From the NCBI GenBank assembly GCA_002503205.1, contig DARE01000049.1, positions 1-41,292 of the forward strand: a stretch of DNA of 41,292 nucleotides, given 5' to 3'. The notes beneath the pieces were generated by a model that saw only the letters and a program-made list of their open reading frames with translations, searched no databases and was not told the origin of the DNA. The position numbers were made by a program, and so were the translations under genes. This document shows positions 24,071 to 33,128 of the stretch, one piece after another. Within the stretch, counting starts at the first letter, position 1; each line of letters begins with the position of its first letter. The DNA is from Thermoplasmatales archaeon UBA447 (GTDB lineage Archaea; Thermoplasmatota; Thermoplasmata; Thermoplasmatales; Thermoplasmataceae).

Positions 24071-25348
24071 GTGAAAGTTTTCGGTATTACGGCACCTTCT
24101 ACCGGTTCTGGGAAAACCACCATTACCATGGCATTTCTCTCCTTGCTTAAAAATTCAGTTTCATGTAAAATTGGTCCAGATTATATTGATCCTGGCCTGG
24201 AAACCGCTGTCAGCGGAACCAGGAGCTACAACATCGACCGGTGGATAGAGGGAAGAGCTTATGAAAGAACTCTCAGCATTCTGGCCTCAAGTTACGATTA
24301 TGCTGTAGTAGAGGGAGTTATGGGGCTTTATGATTCAGGTTCACCCATAGACCTGAGCACTAACTTCTATTTCCGTAAATTCAGGATACCTTACATCCTG
24401 GTTATTGACTGCAGCAAGACTGCAGAATCAACATACTACATAGCAAAGGGCTTCCTTGGAAAACACTGCATTGGTGTGGTATTGAACAACTATGGATCCG
24501 AAAAACACCTTCATATGGTCAGAGATGAGTTTGTGAAGCATGGAATCAGAATAATTGGGGCAGTACCCAGAGACCAGGAAGTAGTTATTGAAAGCCGCCA
24601 CCTTGGTCTTCATACAGGCCTTGAAACACCTGACGTGAAGAAGAAAGCACAGCAGGTTTCAAAGCATCTGGATTTATCATTTATTGAAGAGTTGCCAGAA
24701 ATCCATAACAATGATGTTCCACAGTCCAGGCCTTCTTCGGAAAAAGGAATAAACATCTGGATAGCTTATGATAGGGCTTTCAACTTCTACTATGCAAGCT
24801 CACTGGATTATCTCGAAAATAGCGGTACTCTACATTATTTCTCTCCAGTGAATGGGGAATATCCAGAGGATCCTGATATTGTTTATTTTGGAGGGGGATA
24901 CCCTGAAATATTTGCTGAAGAACTCAGCAGAAACAGAAAGTGCATTGAAGCGGTCCAAAATAGTTCTGAATCAGGAATACCAGTTATTGCGGAGTGTGGA
25001 GGTCTTATGTATCTCGAGAATATTATATCAACAGATACAGGAGAATACAGAATGGCCGGAATATTTCCAGGCAGGGTTGTAATGAGTAAAAGGCTAACTT
25101 TGAGCTACTCAAAGATGATAGCGGAACAAAATTCAGTCATGTTCCGCAAAGGTGAAACAGTATATGGTCACGAATATCACTATAGCACCACGGACGACAC
25201 TTCGCCAAAGTTGCTAAGAAATATAATCGGAAGAGGCATTGATGGCAAATTTGACGGGCTTTCCATCAAGAACACACAGGCTACCTATTCTCATTTTTCT
25301 CTTGGGAGATATGGAAAAAGATTGATTAAGAAAGCAATTGAACAATAA
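24071..25348 (+). CDS. cbiA: Cobyrinic acid a,c-diamide synthase
   Basis: 425 residues. N-terminal P-loop-like APSTGSGKTT (8-17) belongs to the ATP-dependent dethiobiotin-synthetase-type fold; IGPDYIDPGL and VVEGVMGLYD follow. The C-terminal glutaminase domain has YFGGGYPE, the nucleophile AECGGLMYLE (Cys-309) and GHEYHYS (His-367/His-370). The enzyme amidates the a and c side chains of cobyrinate in cobalamin synthesis. Methanogen CfbB (F430 pathway) is a close relative, but nothing here suggests methanogenesis. No other corrinoid gene lies in the window. It ends three bases from the convergent wHTH gene. Confidence 0.92.
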   Translation: MKVFGITAPSTGSGKTTITMAFLSLLKNSVSCKIGPDYIDPGLETAVSGTRSYNIDRWIEGRAYERTLSILASSYDYAVVEGVMGLYDSGSPIDLSTNFYFRKFRIPYILVIDCSKTAESTYYIAKGFLGKHCIGVVLNNYGSEKHLHMVRDEFVKHGIRIIGAVPRDQEVVIESRHLGLHTGLETPDVKKKAQQVSKHLDLSFIEELPEIHNNDVPQSRPSSEKGINIWIAYDRAFNFYYASSLDYLENSGTLHYFSPVNGEYPEDPDIVYFGGGYPEIFAEELSRNRKCIEAVQNSSESGIPVIAECGGLMYLENIISTDTGEYRMAGIFPGRVVMSKRLTLSYSKMIAEQNSVMFRKGETVYGHEYHYSTTDDTSPKLLRNIIGRGIDGKFDGLSIKNTQATYSHFSLGRYGKRLIKKAIEQ

Positions 25349-25351
25349 AAA

Positions 25352-25681
25352 TTATTTCTTGCCATATTCCACGGTAACTATCTGAACAAATTTCCTTGAC
25401 TCAAATATTATCTCTGTCACTGGAATTCTTAGCCTGTAAATGAAATAGGACCTTCCTCTTGAAATCCCTTTAATAATTCTCATCCTTTCAACGAACCCAT
25501 TGTAAAGAAGAGGTTTCATGGCAGAAATTGCCCTGGCGTTGGTTATTTTCAACGAGGTTGTAATGTCAGACATGCTGGATTCTGGAAATGACTCGAGAAA
25601 CAGAAGAATCTTTGACTGGTTTAAAGTGAACCCTTCATTCTTCAGTCTTCTAAGTGTCCCACATGATAAGTCTAGATTCAC
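25352..25681 (-). CDS. Winged-helix transcriptional regulator
   Basis: 109 residues. A helix-turn-helix is visible (NQSKILLFLESF, MSDITTSLKITNARAISAMKPLL) followed by a wing (ERMRIIKGISRGRSYFIYRL), the pattern of TrmB/MarR-like archaeal regulators without a ligand domain. Start GTG at 25681. The target is unknown; its own promoter region is shared with hisS on the other strand (TATTTAAA near 25701). Confidence 0.75.
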   Translation of the reverse strand: MNLDLSCGTLRRLKNEGFTLNQSKILLFLESFPESSMSDITTSLKITNARAISAMKPLLYNGFVERMRIIKGISRGRSYFIYRLRIPVTEIIFESRKFVQIVTVEYGKK

Positions 25682-25850
25682 GATAAAATATATGCTTCAA
25701 AATATTTAAACATGTTGTAAGTCCCCCCATCAGACTGTCAACCCCAGTCTCTGATTAAATTTTCCTAAATTAAATGGGCTCCAGGCAATTATTGATAAAA
25801 GGAAAATGAATTATTGATATAGAAAATATAGAGCTGCCAAAAAAGTCTCA

Positions 25851-25856
25851 GAGGTG
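25851..25856 (+). promoter_or_regulatory. Shine-Dalgarno site of hisS that contains an in-frame GTG
   Basis: GAGGTG pairs with the 16S 3' end. Its GTG (25854) is in frame, but it lies inside the SD; TTG at 25866 is nine bases downstream. The arrangement is the same as at glyA. Confidence 0.6.
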
Positions 25857-25865
25857 TTTAATAAA

Positions 25866-27185
25866 TTGAAATACGAAAGACTCAGAGGTTTCAGGGACCT
25901 TTATCCCGAGGACATGGAGCCAAAGGATAGATTTTTCGAACAAGCAAAGAAAGTTGCGAGAAGTTTCGGATATGCAATGATAGACTACCCGAGCATAGAA
26001 TCTATTGAGTTGTATCTGGATAAGTCTGGGGAGGAACTCGTTGGCCAGACATTTTCATTTACCGATAAGGGCGGAAGGAATGTTACACTTCTCCCTGAAG
26101 CCACACCCTCTGTTATGCGTATGCTAACATCAAGAAAGGACCTCCCAAGGCCTGTGAGGTGGTTCGGGATTCCCAAGATATGGAGATACGAAGAGCCACA
26201 GTCAGGAAGAGTGAGGGAACACTTCCAGTTCAATGCTGACCTCTTTGGGCCTAACAGTCCAGCAGCTGATGCCGAGATTATTGCATTGGCATCAGATATA
26301 CTGGATTCATGTGGCCTCAGAAACAGATTTCACATAAGATTGAACAATAGGAAACTCATGGACGCAATTCTTGAAAGTATCAATGTGAAGGATGTCCCTA
26401 AAGCGTTCTCAATAATAGACAGATTTCACAAGATAGATGTTGAAGAGTTCCGTGCTTCCTTTCTTGCTGTGGCTGGAAATAAAGACAATGTTGAAAAAGT
26501 GCTTGAACTGATAAGGGAAAAGGGAGAGGCGGATGCAATGCTGGAAAAAATTGAGGAGAGCTTCAAAGATGTTGAAAAAATCAATGAAGTACTCAGAAAC
26601 TTGAAGCAGACCGCCAACCTGATCAGTGATTACACTGGTTATACACCCTACCTGGACCTTTCAGTAGTCAGGGGATTGTCATATTACACCGGGACTGTAT
26701 TCGAATTTTCTGACGCCGAGGGACAGTTCAGATCTATTCTTGGAGGAGGGAGATATGACAATCTTGCCGAAAACTTTTCAGGAACTGAGATACCCGCAGT
26801 AGGGTTCGGAATGGGGGACGTTGTTGTTGAACTGATGATGAAGAAATACGGAAAATGGGAAACCAGTGTAGATGCAATAAAATCTTACCTTGTTTCCACA
26901 TCCCAATCAGGAGCAGAGATTTGCATGAAGGTGGCTAAAACTCTAAGAGAGAGCGGCATTGTTGCAACCTCAGATCTCAGCGGAAGAAGCATCACTAACC
27001 AGATGAAGAGTGCGTCATCATCCGGAGCGCACCTTGCATTTATAGCAGGGGACAGAGAAAGTGAGAGTAATTCAGTAACTGTTAAAGATATGGCAACAGG
27101 TTCTCAAACTTCTGTGCCACTTGAGTCATTAGATTCTTATATCTTTTCGAAAATAGGAGAACTCAGGCAAAGGATTAGCACGTAA
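25866..27185 (+). CDS. hisS: Histidyl-tRNA synthetase
   Basis: 439 residues from TTG at 25866, beginning MKYERLRGFRDLYPED, the usual HisRS opening; GTG at 25854 is inside the SD and unlikely. Class II motifs: motif 2 is WFGIPKIWRYEEPQSGR followed by EHFQFN, the HisA segment is VVRGLSYYTGTVFEF, and motif 3 is AVGFGMGDVV. The C-terminal anticodon domain follows (SYLVSTSQSGAE onward). It charges tRNA-His in the cytosol. Apparently monocistronic. Confidence 0.96.
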   Translation: MKYERLRGFRDLYPEDMEPKDRFFEQAKKVARSFGYAMIDYPSIESIELYLDKSGEELVGQTFSFTDKGGRNVTLLPEATPSVMRMLTSRKDLPRPVRWFGIPKIWRYEEPQSGRVREHFQFNADLFGPNSPAADAEIIALASDILDSCGLRNRFHIRLNNRKLMDAILESINVKDVPKAFSIIDRFHKIDVEEFRASFLAVAGNKDNVEKVLELIREKGEADAMLEKIEESFKDVEKINEVLRNLKQTANLISDYTGYTPYLDLSVVRGLSYYTGTVFEFSDAEGQFRSILGGGRYDNLAENFSGTEIPAVGFGMGDVVVELMMKKYGKWETSVDAIKSYLVSTSQSGAEICMKVAKTLRESGIVATSDLSGRSITNQMKSASSSGAHLAFIAGDRESESNSVTVKDMATGSQTSVPLESLDSYIFSKIGELRQRIST

Positions 27186-27208
27186 ATATTAGAAAGATTC
27201 TTAAACTC

Positions 27209-27217
27209 CTTATATTT
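27209..27217 (+). promoter_or_regulatory. TATA element of the RAM-domain gene
   Basis: CTTATATTT is centred 26-27 bases before the TTG at 27240, supporting a leaderless start there. Confidence 0.48.
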
Positions 27218-27239
27218 CACATACAGTAGTGATCTAGGT

Positions 27240-27473
27240 TTGTCAGTGGCATTTGTTCTGGTCAGCACGGTACCCGGAAAGGAGCATGAGGTCTATAACA
27301 GGATTTCCAAGCTGGAATATGTGGTAGAGATACATCCACTTTTCGGGGAGTATGATCTTATTGTGAAAATAGATGCCAAAGATTTTAGCGAACTTGGTAA
27401 GGTTGTTGTTGAGAAGATAAGAACCATAGAAGGAGTCATAGACACCAAGACACTAACAGGAATCAAACTTTAA
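27240..27473 (+). CDS. Stand-alone Lrp/AsnC ligand-binding (RAM) domain protein
   Basis: 77 residues forming only the alpha-beta sandwich (AFVLVSTVPGKEHEV, then EIHPLFGEYDLIVKIDA, GVIDTKTLTGIKL) of Lrp/AsnC regulators, with no DNA-binding helix-turn-helix. Such single-domain proteins bind amino acids and can modulate full-length Lrp proteins by co-assembly. It is followed after 11 bases by a small membrane protein in the same direction. Confidence 0.88.
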   Translation: MSVAFVLVSTVPGKEHEVYNRISKLEYVVEIHPLFGEYDLIVKIDAKDFSELGKVVVEKIRTIEGVIDTKTLTGIKL

Positions 27474-27484
27474 GAGTTGGAAAC

Positions 27485-27802
27485 ATGATTGCGGCAGCAT
27501 ATGATCCTTGGAATTGGCAGGTATTTTTGTTTGTAGTGCTGGGCATTCTTGCCTTGGCTCTTTTCATTCTCGGTATTCTGACTTCCTATTTCGGAAGCGG
27601 AAAGAGCAGACTGGTAGGAGTCTCCCTTCTTGTAGTTGGAATTGTAATTGGCCTGATTATTTATCTGGTTACCCACTTCTACATGCCTGGAGTAGGTCTT
27701 CTAGATAATGTAATAGTTGGGGCAGTTTTCTATATTGTTGCAACAATTATAGGGGCGGCAATAGGTCTCCTGGTATTCCTCGGCGCAATAATGAAAACCT
27801 GA
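27485..27802 (+). CDS. Small membrane protein, three helices
   Basis: 105 residues with three hydrophobic helices (about 12-36, 43-66, 75-100) and almost no loop content apart from SYFGSGKSR and THFYMPG. No family recognised. It lies 11 bases after the RAM-domain gene and so is likely co-transcribed; no clear SD. Confidence 0.7.
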   Translation: MIAAAYDPWNWQVFLFVVLGILALALFILGILTSYFGSGKSRLVGVSLLVVGIVIGLIIYLVTHFYMPGVGLLDNVIVGAVFYIVATIIGAAIGLLVFLGAIMKT

Positions 27803-27844
27803 GGATTACAAAATATTCAATATTTATTCACAATTACCATTTGA

Positions 27845-28780
27845 ATGCTTTCTGTTGAAAAATTTTTGGATTCTGCTACTAAGGAAATAAACGAAAAACT
27901 AACTGGTAAAGGTATACTTGCCTGCTCTGGAGGGCAGGACAGCACGCTTCTTGCCATTATTGCCAATAAGGCTGCTGGAGATAGAATCCTCTCAGTATTC
28001 ATCGATACTGGCCTCGTAAGGGAAGGTGAGAAGGAGAGGGTCAGAGAGATATTTGAAAGGTACAGCCTCAATTACAGGATCGTTGATGCTTCTGATGATT
28101 TTCTTTCTGCCTTAAAAGGGGTAACAGACCCTGAAAGGAAAAGGAAGATCATAGGGGCCAAATTCATAGAGGTGTTTGAAAAGGTTGCCAGGGAGTTTGG
28201 TGCCGAAACCTTACTTCAGGGAACCATAGCTCCCGACTGGATTGAGAGTGGGGGTTCTGTCAGGGACACTATCAAAAGCCATCACAATGTGGGTGGCCTG
28301 CCTGATGTTATGAACCTTAAACTTCTGGAACCTCTGAGGGACCTTTACAAAGATGAGGTTCGTATGGTGTCGGAGTATCTACATCTCCCCTCAGATATCC
28401 AGCCGTTCCCTGGGCCGGGCCTTGCAGTTAGAATTATCGGGGAGGTCACAAAGGAGAAGGCAGACATACTGAGAAAGGTCACATCTATTCTTGAAGAAAA
28501 GGTACGCGAAAGATTCCCAATGAAAGTCAGGCCATGGCAATATTTTGCAGTCCTCCTTCCTGTTCAGTCAACCGGAATACATGGGGACAAGCGAAGCTAC
28601 GGAAAAACAGTATGCATAAGGATGGTTGAGACCAATGACGGCATGAGTGGAACATTCTCTAGACCAGACTGGGAATTTCTTGAAGAGGTGTCTACAGATA
28701 TAACCAATGAAGTTAAAGAAATCAACAGGGTTGTTTATGACATAACCGACAAACCTCCTGCCACAATAGAATGGGAGTGA
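27845..28780 (+). CDS. guaAB: GMP synthase subunit B (ATP pyrophosphatase)
   Basis: 311 residues, the PP-loop subunit of archaeal split GMP synthase, which aminates XMP to GMP with ammonia from a separate glutaminase subunit. Motifs: PP-loop CSGGQDST (Ser-28 to Ser-33), IAPDWIESGG, KSHHNVGGLP, PFPGPGLAVRIIGE, and the C-terminal TGIHGDKRSYG and PPATIEWE. The glutaminase partner (guaAA) is not in the window. AT-rich TATA-like elements stand 20-30 bases before the ATG. Confidence 0.95.
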   Translation: MLSVEKFLDSATKEINEKLTGKGILACSGGQDSTLLAIIANKAAGDRILSVFIDTGLVREGEKERVREIFERYSLNYRIVDASDDFLSALKGVTDPERKRKIIGAKFIEVFEKVAREFGAETLLQGTIAPDWIESGGSVRDTIKSHHNVGGLPDVMNLKLLEPLRDLYKDEVRMVSEYLHLPSDIQPFPGPGLAVRIIGEVTKEKADILRKVTSILEEKVRERFPMKVRPWQYFAVLLPVQSTGIHGDKRSYGKTVCIRMVETNDGMSGTFSRPDWEFLEEVSTDITNEVKEINRVVYDITDKPPATIEWE

Positions 28781-28870
28781 ATACCACATTCAAGTGTGAT
28801 GAATATATATTTTAAAGGGCATCACCTTTTCAAAAATTTTGCCGGAATAATTCTGCAAATCGTTTAATAG

Positions 28871-29734
28871 ATGTTGAAAATACAAGTTCCCATGATCAAG
28901 ACAGTCCGGGAAATAATGACCGCAAAGCCTACCACTTTTTCAGTCCCAAGTGCTGTAAACAGCCTTGTTAAAACACTTATACAGAACAATCTTACTGGCC
29001 TTCCAATTACAGACCAGTCTGGAAAGTATGTAGGAATGGTAAGCAGACGGGATATATTTGAGAATCCACACGAATCCCAGACTGCCATGTTACTTAGAAG
29101 GGCAAGGGCTGTTAGGCCAGACGATAGCATAGAGGATGCTGCAAGAGAACTTTCCAGACAGGGGAGGCGCCACATAGCGGTGATTGACGACGATAACAAT
29201 GTAGTTGGCATCCTGACCCCGCAAAATTTCCTCAGAGCGATAAGGGAAAAACATGGAACAAGAAAGGTCAAGGATCTCGGCGAATTGTCTGCAGTATGCG
29301 TATATGAGGAGGATCCTGTTTCTGTGGTTTCCCATATTATGAGAATTTCCAGAACCTATGCTTCACCGGTCCTTAATCTATCCGGGCAGTTTGCTGGCAT
29401 AGTAACAGACAGAGACCTCTTCGACAAGATCGATATTGAATCGAGAATGGAAACATCTGAAACTGGAATGGCTGATGATGAAGATCCATGGTCATGGGAA
29501 GGGATCAGGAATGTTTTCACATATATTATTGTTAAAAACAATGTTCAGCTCCCAAAGTCACCCGTAAAAAACATAATGGTAAGAAATCCTGTTGTAACAA
29601 ACACAAATGACACCATGGAGGCAGCCGTGAGAAAGATGGAGAGTGGGAATTACAATCAGCTTCCTGTGTTCAAGGGAAGCGATGATCTGGTAGGCATGCT
29701 CTTCGATACACAAATACTGAGGATACTTTTCTGA
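28871..29734 (+). CDS. Four-CBS-domain protein
   Basis: 287 residues made of CBS repeats at about 12-63, 72-123, 133-185 and 231-285, with an acidic linker (about 190-230, DDEDPWSWEG) before the last. No catalytic or transport domain is attached, so this is a pure nucleotide-sensor module, perhaps binding AMP, ATP or SAM. It follows the GMP synthase subunit after 90 bases with its own TATA-like ATATATTTTAAA near 28804-28815. Met-8 is an alternative start. Confidence 0.88.
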   Translation: MLKIQVPMIKTVREIMTAKPTTFSVPSAVNSLVKTLIQNNLTGLPITDQSGKYVGMVSRRDIFENPHESQTAMLLRRARAVRPDDSIEDAARELSRQGRRHIAVIDDDNNVVGILTPQNFLRAIREKHGTRKVKDLGELSAVCVYEEDPVSVVSHIMRISRTYASPVLNLSGQFAGIVTDRDLFDKIDIESRMETSETGMADDEDPWSWEGIRNVFTYIIVKNNVQLPKSPVKNIMVRNPVVTNTNDTMEAAVRKMESGNYNQLPVFKGSDDLVGMLFDTQILRILF

Positions 29735-29798
29735 AGTATGATATCTGAATTACAACATAGATACACCGAAAACCTGATGTGTAAATGAGGAAAAAACT

Positions 29799-31283
29799 AT
29801 GACTGCAGAAAAAACTGAAAGCACCTATGAGAAGGTGGTTGAACTGGCCAAAAGAAGAGGTTTTTTCTGGCCATCATTTTCAATATATGGCGGAGAAGCC
29901 GGATTCTATGACTATGGGCCACTTGGAGTAATGCTGAAAGATAACATCATTCGCATTTGGAAGGAAGCCTATCTCAGGGAGAATGCTCTGCTGATTGACA
30001 CCCCTGTTCTAGTCCCCAGGGCAGTTTTTCAGGCCTCCGGCCATGTAGACAAATTCCTTGATATAGCAGCAGAATGTGATAAATGCCACTTAAGGCAGAA
30101 ACTTGAAACCTTCACCAAAAGTGCAGGATATGAAGAAGTGTTCGATACTGTGGAAAGCGGCCTTTCTTTTGTCAGGGACAATGTTGTAAAATGCACAAAC
30201 TGCGGTACAAGAATAACCAGAGTTTATGATGTCCGGCAGATGTTCTTCCTCCCTGATCAGGGCTCTTCCGGTGACCTTTTTCTCAGGCCTGAGACTGCTC
30301 AGGGCATTTTCATCAATTTCAAGATCCTCAATAACCTGTTCAGGGGCAAGCTTCCAATGGCCGTAGCCCAGACAGGAAAAGGTTTCAGGAACGAAATAGC
30401 ACCCAGGCAGAGCCTCATTAGAATGAGGGAGTTCAATATGTGCGAGGTGGAAGTATTTGTCCATCCTGAAAAGAAATTCTGGGCTGAGATAGAGTATGAG
30501 GATGATATCACTATCTGCCCCAGGTCTTCACAACCAGTCACTTTGAATGCAAGGGAAGCTGTCAATTCTGGAATTATAAGCAGCAATGCAATGGGCTATT
30601 TCATTACACTGACGCAGCAGATACTTTTGAAAATGGGTATTTCAAGGGATCGCCTGAGATTCAGGCAACATGAAAAGAACGAACTGGCACACTATTCCTT
30701 TGATTCATGGGATGCTGAAGCGGAACTTGACGGAAACTGGATTGAAATAACTGGAATTGCTGACAGGAATGATCTGAGAAACCATGAGAAGACAAGTGGA
30801 GAATCCATGTCTGTCAGTACAGAAGAAGGAGATATTGTGCCTTCTGTCATTGAACCTGCCTCCGGTGTTGACAGGATAGTTTTGAGCGTGCTGATGCATT
30901 CCCTGAAGACCAGAGAGAACGGATACACGGTGCTTTCCCTGCCTCCGGATGTTGCACCATATCATGCTGCAGTGTTTCCTCTCATGAAAAAAAATGGAAT
31001 GGATCAGCTGGCACGTAAAATCTTCAGAAGCCTTTCCCTGAATGACCCATGTGTATTTTATGACGAGTCAGGATCAATAGGTAAAAGATATGCAAGGCAG
31101 GATGAAGTTGGCACACCCTACTGTATAACAATTGACGGGGCTTCCCTGGAAGACGGCACAGTGACGATCAGGGAGAGAGACAGTGCAAAGCAGATAAGGA
31201 TTGCTGCTGAAGAGCTAATAAATCATGGCCTGATTGGAAATCCCAGCATTTCCCTGGATAAATTCAAGAATCAGCCTTCCTGA
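29799..31283 (+). CDS. glyS: Glycyl-tRNA synthetase
   Basis: 494 residues, the dimeric archaeal/eukaryotic-type class II enzyme. Opening RRGFFWPSFSIYGG and GFYDYGPLG are family signatures. CDKC (93-96) and CTNC (133-136) form a zinc site; motif 2 is GKGFRNEIAPRQ with RMREFNMCEVE; LRPETAQGIF precedes it; motif 3 is EPASGVDRIVLSVL. The C-terminal anticodon domain begins near LPPDVAPYHAAVFPL. GAGG stands eight bases before the ATG. Its last 20 bases overlap the convergent ferredoxin gene. Confidence 0.96.
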   Translation: MTAEKTESTYEKVVELAKRRGFFWPSFSIYGGEAGFYDYGPLGVMLKDNIIRIWKEAYLRENALLIDTPVLVPRAVFQASGHVDKFLDIAAECDKCHLRQKLETFTKSAGYEEVFDTVESGLSFVRDNVVKCTNCGTRITRVYDVRQMFFLPDQGSSGDLFLRPETAQGIFINFKILNNLFRGKLPMAVAQTGKGFRNEIAPRQSLIRMREFNMCEVEVFVHPEKKFWAEIEYEDDITICPRSSQPVTLNAREAVNSGIISSNAMGYFITLTQQILLKMGISRDRLRFRQHEKNELAHYSFDSWDAEAELDGNWIEITGIADRNDLRNHEKTSGESMSVSTEEGDIVPSVIEPASGVDRIVLSVLMHSLKTRENGYTVLSLPPDVAPYHAAVFPLMKKNGMDQLARKIFRSLSLNDPCVFYDESGSIGKRYARQDEVGTPYCITIDGASLEDGTVTIRERDSAKQIRIAAEELINHGLIGNPSISLDKFKNQPS

Positions 31284-31479
31284 TCCTTATGATTCCAACT
31301 GGACAGGAAAGCTCAGCCTCTATATTCTCCTCTGCCTTGCTGTCAGGTATAATTTCACTCCTGACACTTGCCTTTCCATCCGAATCCATGTAAAAATTGT
31401 CACAAAGTGCGGTGCAGATTGCATCGCCTATGCAATTCTTCCTGTCAATGCTTACCCTGTAATTACTCATTTTTTCCAT
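31264..31479 (-). CDS. Single-cluster ferredoxin of the SUF operon
   Basis: 71 residues. Ligands CIGDAICTALC (Cys-16, Asp-19, Cys-22, Cys-26) and Cys-59 (SCPVG) give a cluster with Asp in the second position, as in Pyrococcus-type ferredoxins, so a labile 4Fe/3Fe cluster is expected. It overlaps the SufU end and probably supplies electrons for cluster assembly. Met-1 (31479) or Met-4 (31470) may be the start. Confidence 0.88.
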   Translation of the reverse strand: MEKMSNYRVSIDRKNCIGDAICTALCDNFYMDSDGKASVRSEIIPDSKAEENIEAELSCPVGIIRIRKADS

Positions 31480-31852
31480 CTCTGTATTTTTTCACTGATT
31501 TTTGAAGTGCGTTGAGGGAAAGAAGTGCGCACTTTTCCCTGCTGGGGCCAAGATTGAGCCCGATGTTTTTCAGGATCTCTTCAGCCCCTATATTCATTAC
31601 CTCCTCTGTGCTTTTTCCCTTCACCTTTTCTGTTAGGATTGATGCAGCACCCTGGCTCACTGAGCACCCCCTGCCTATGAACTTGACATCTGTAAGTATT
31701 CCATTGTCTATCTTCAGTGAGAACTGGACTGCATCCCCGCATACTGGATTGTATTCTACCAATTGCACAGATGGATTGTCAATTTTACCGTAATTCCTGG
31801 GGGATCTGTAGTGATCCAGGAGTATTTCCATATTAATTTCTTCATCACTCAT
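31463..31852 (-). CDS. sufU: SufU/IscU-like Fe-S scaffold or sulfur acceptor
   Basis: 129 residues. Three conserved cysteines are Cys-38 (NPVCGD), Cys-63 (GRGCSVSQG) and Cys-108 (REKCAL), with Asp-40 as possible fourth ligand, and the insertion between the second and third cysteines typical of SufU rather than IscU. It would accept persulfide sulfur from SufS. GGTGA six bases before the ATG lies inside sufS; the genes overlap by eight bases. Confidence 0.92.
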   Translation of the reverse strand: MSDEEINMEILLDHYRSPRNYGKIDNPSVQLVEYNPVCGDAVQFSLKIDNGILTDVKFIGRGCSVSQGAASILTEKVKGKSTEEVMNIGAEEILKNIGLNLGPSREKCALLSLNALQKSVKKYRDGKNE

Positions 31853-33128
31853 GGTATTTCACCGCAACATTTTCAATTGCCTGAAATAGATTCTCAACAT
31901 CTGATTCTGAGTTGTATATATAATATGATGCCCGTGATGTTGCCACGACACCCAGACGGTGAGTCAGAGGCATTGCACAATGGTGGCCAGATCTTACTGC
32001 AATCCTCTCTCTGTCCAGGGATGATGCAACATCATGAGGATGGACGGCAGAGCCTATCTTCATCGAAGACTGCTCAAGCATTTCAGACTCAAGATCAATT
32101 GGAGATATTTTACCAATATTAAAGCTAAATATGCCTCCTCTGTTGTCTGGATTCCTGGGCCCATATGAAACAAGTTCGTTAATTTTAGACTCCTCCTCCA
32201 TTTTCAGGGTCTTTCGTATGAGGTTTTTTTCGTGAGCCCTTACATTCTCCATTCCATATGATCTGAGGTAGTTGACAGCTGCCGAGAGGCCTATTGCTCC
32301 TGCAACATTTGGCGTCCCGGCTTCGAACTTCTGCGGAACGTCGTTCCAGACAGAGCGATCCCTGTATACTTCCCTTATCATCTCGCCCCCGCCCAGGAAA
32401 GGCGGCATCCCCTCAAGCAGTTCCATTCTTCCATAAAGGCACCCTATTCCCATTGGGCCGAGCATCTTATGGCCGGAAAACGCAAGAAAATCGCAACCAA
32501 TCCGTTCTACATCGACCGGCATATGCGGGACACTCTGCGCACCATCCAGAATGAAAATGGAACCATTGTCATGAGCAATTCTGGAGAGTTCTCTTGCATC
32601 GTTGATGGTTCCAAGGAGATTTGATTCATGTACAAGTGAGACAATTTTTGTCCTTCCATTCAGGTTATCCTGGAAGGATTCCATATCCAGGTATCCGTCG
32701 CTGTCTATGTCCACATACCTTAGTTTGACGCCTTCTGGAAGCCACAACTGCCAGGGCACGATATTTGAGTGGTGTTCCATGATGGATATTAGGACCTCAT
32801 CCCCTGCCTTCAGGCCGCGTCCCAATGATGAAGCAACAAGGTTAAGCGATTCAGTTGCATTTCTTGTGAATATTAGAGTATCAGGATTTCTGGAACCTAT
32901 GAAATCTGAAATATTTCTGCGTGCCCTATAGTATGAGTCCGTAGCATCCTCGCTTAATCTGTATATGCCCCTGTAAACGTTGCTGTTCTGATTGGAGTAG
33001 AAATCATTTATCGCCTCAAGCACGGATCGGGGTTTATGTGTTGTAGCGGCATTGTCAAGGTAGGCATAACCGTCGCCGAGGGATTCAAAAATTGGAAAGT
33101 CCTGTTTTACTTCATCAGAAGTAAGCAT
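31845..33128 (-). CDS. sufS: Cysteine desulfurase SufS (group II)
   Basis: 427 residues. Class V aminotransferase fold with EHHSNIVPW (His-119/120), DGAQSVPH (Asp-195), the PLP lysine in FSGHKMLGP (Lys-221) and the persulfide cysteine in RSGHHCAMP (Cys-384), the short-loop form characteristic of SufS. It releases sulfur from cysteine for cluster assembly. Starts inside sufD (14-base overlap) and ends inside sufU. Confidence 0.95.
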   Translation of the reverse strand: MLTSDEVKQDFPIFESLGDGYAYLDNAATTHKPRSVLEAINDFYSNQNSNVYRGIYRLSEDATDSYYRARRNISDFIGSRNPDTLIFTRNATESLNLVASSLGRGLKAGDEVLISIMEHHSNIVPWQLWLPEGVKLRYVDIDSDGYLDMESFQDNLNGRTKIVSLVHESNLLGTINDARELSRIAHDNGSIFILDGAQSVPHMPVDVERIGCDFLAFSGHKMLGPMGIGCLYGRMELLEGMPPFLGGGEMIREVYRDRSVWNDVPQKFEAGTPNVAGAIGLSAAVNYLRSYGMENVRAHEKNLIRKTLKMEEESKINELVSYGPRNPDNRGGIFSFNIGKISPIDLESEMLEQSSMKIGSAVHPHDVASSLDRERIAVRSGHHCAMPLTHRLGVVATSRASYYIYNSESDVENLFQAIENVAVKYHE

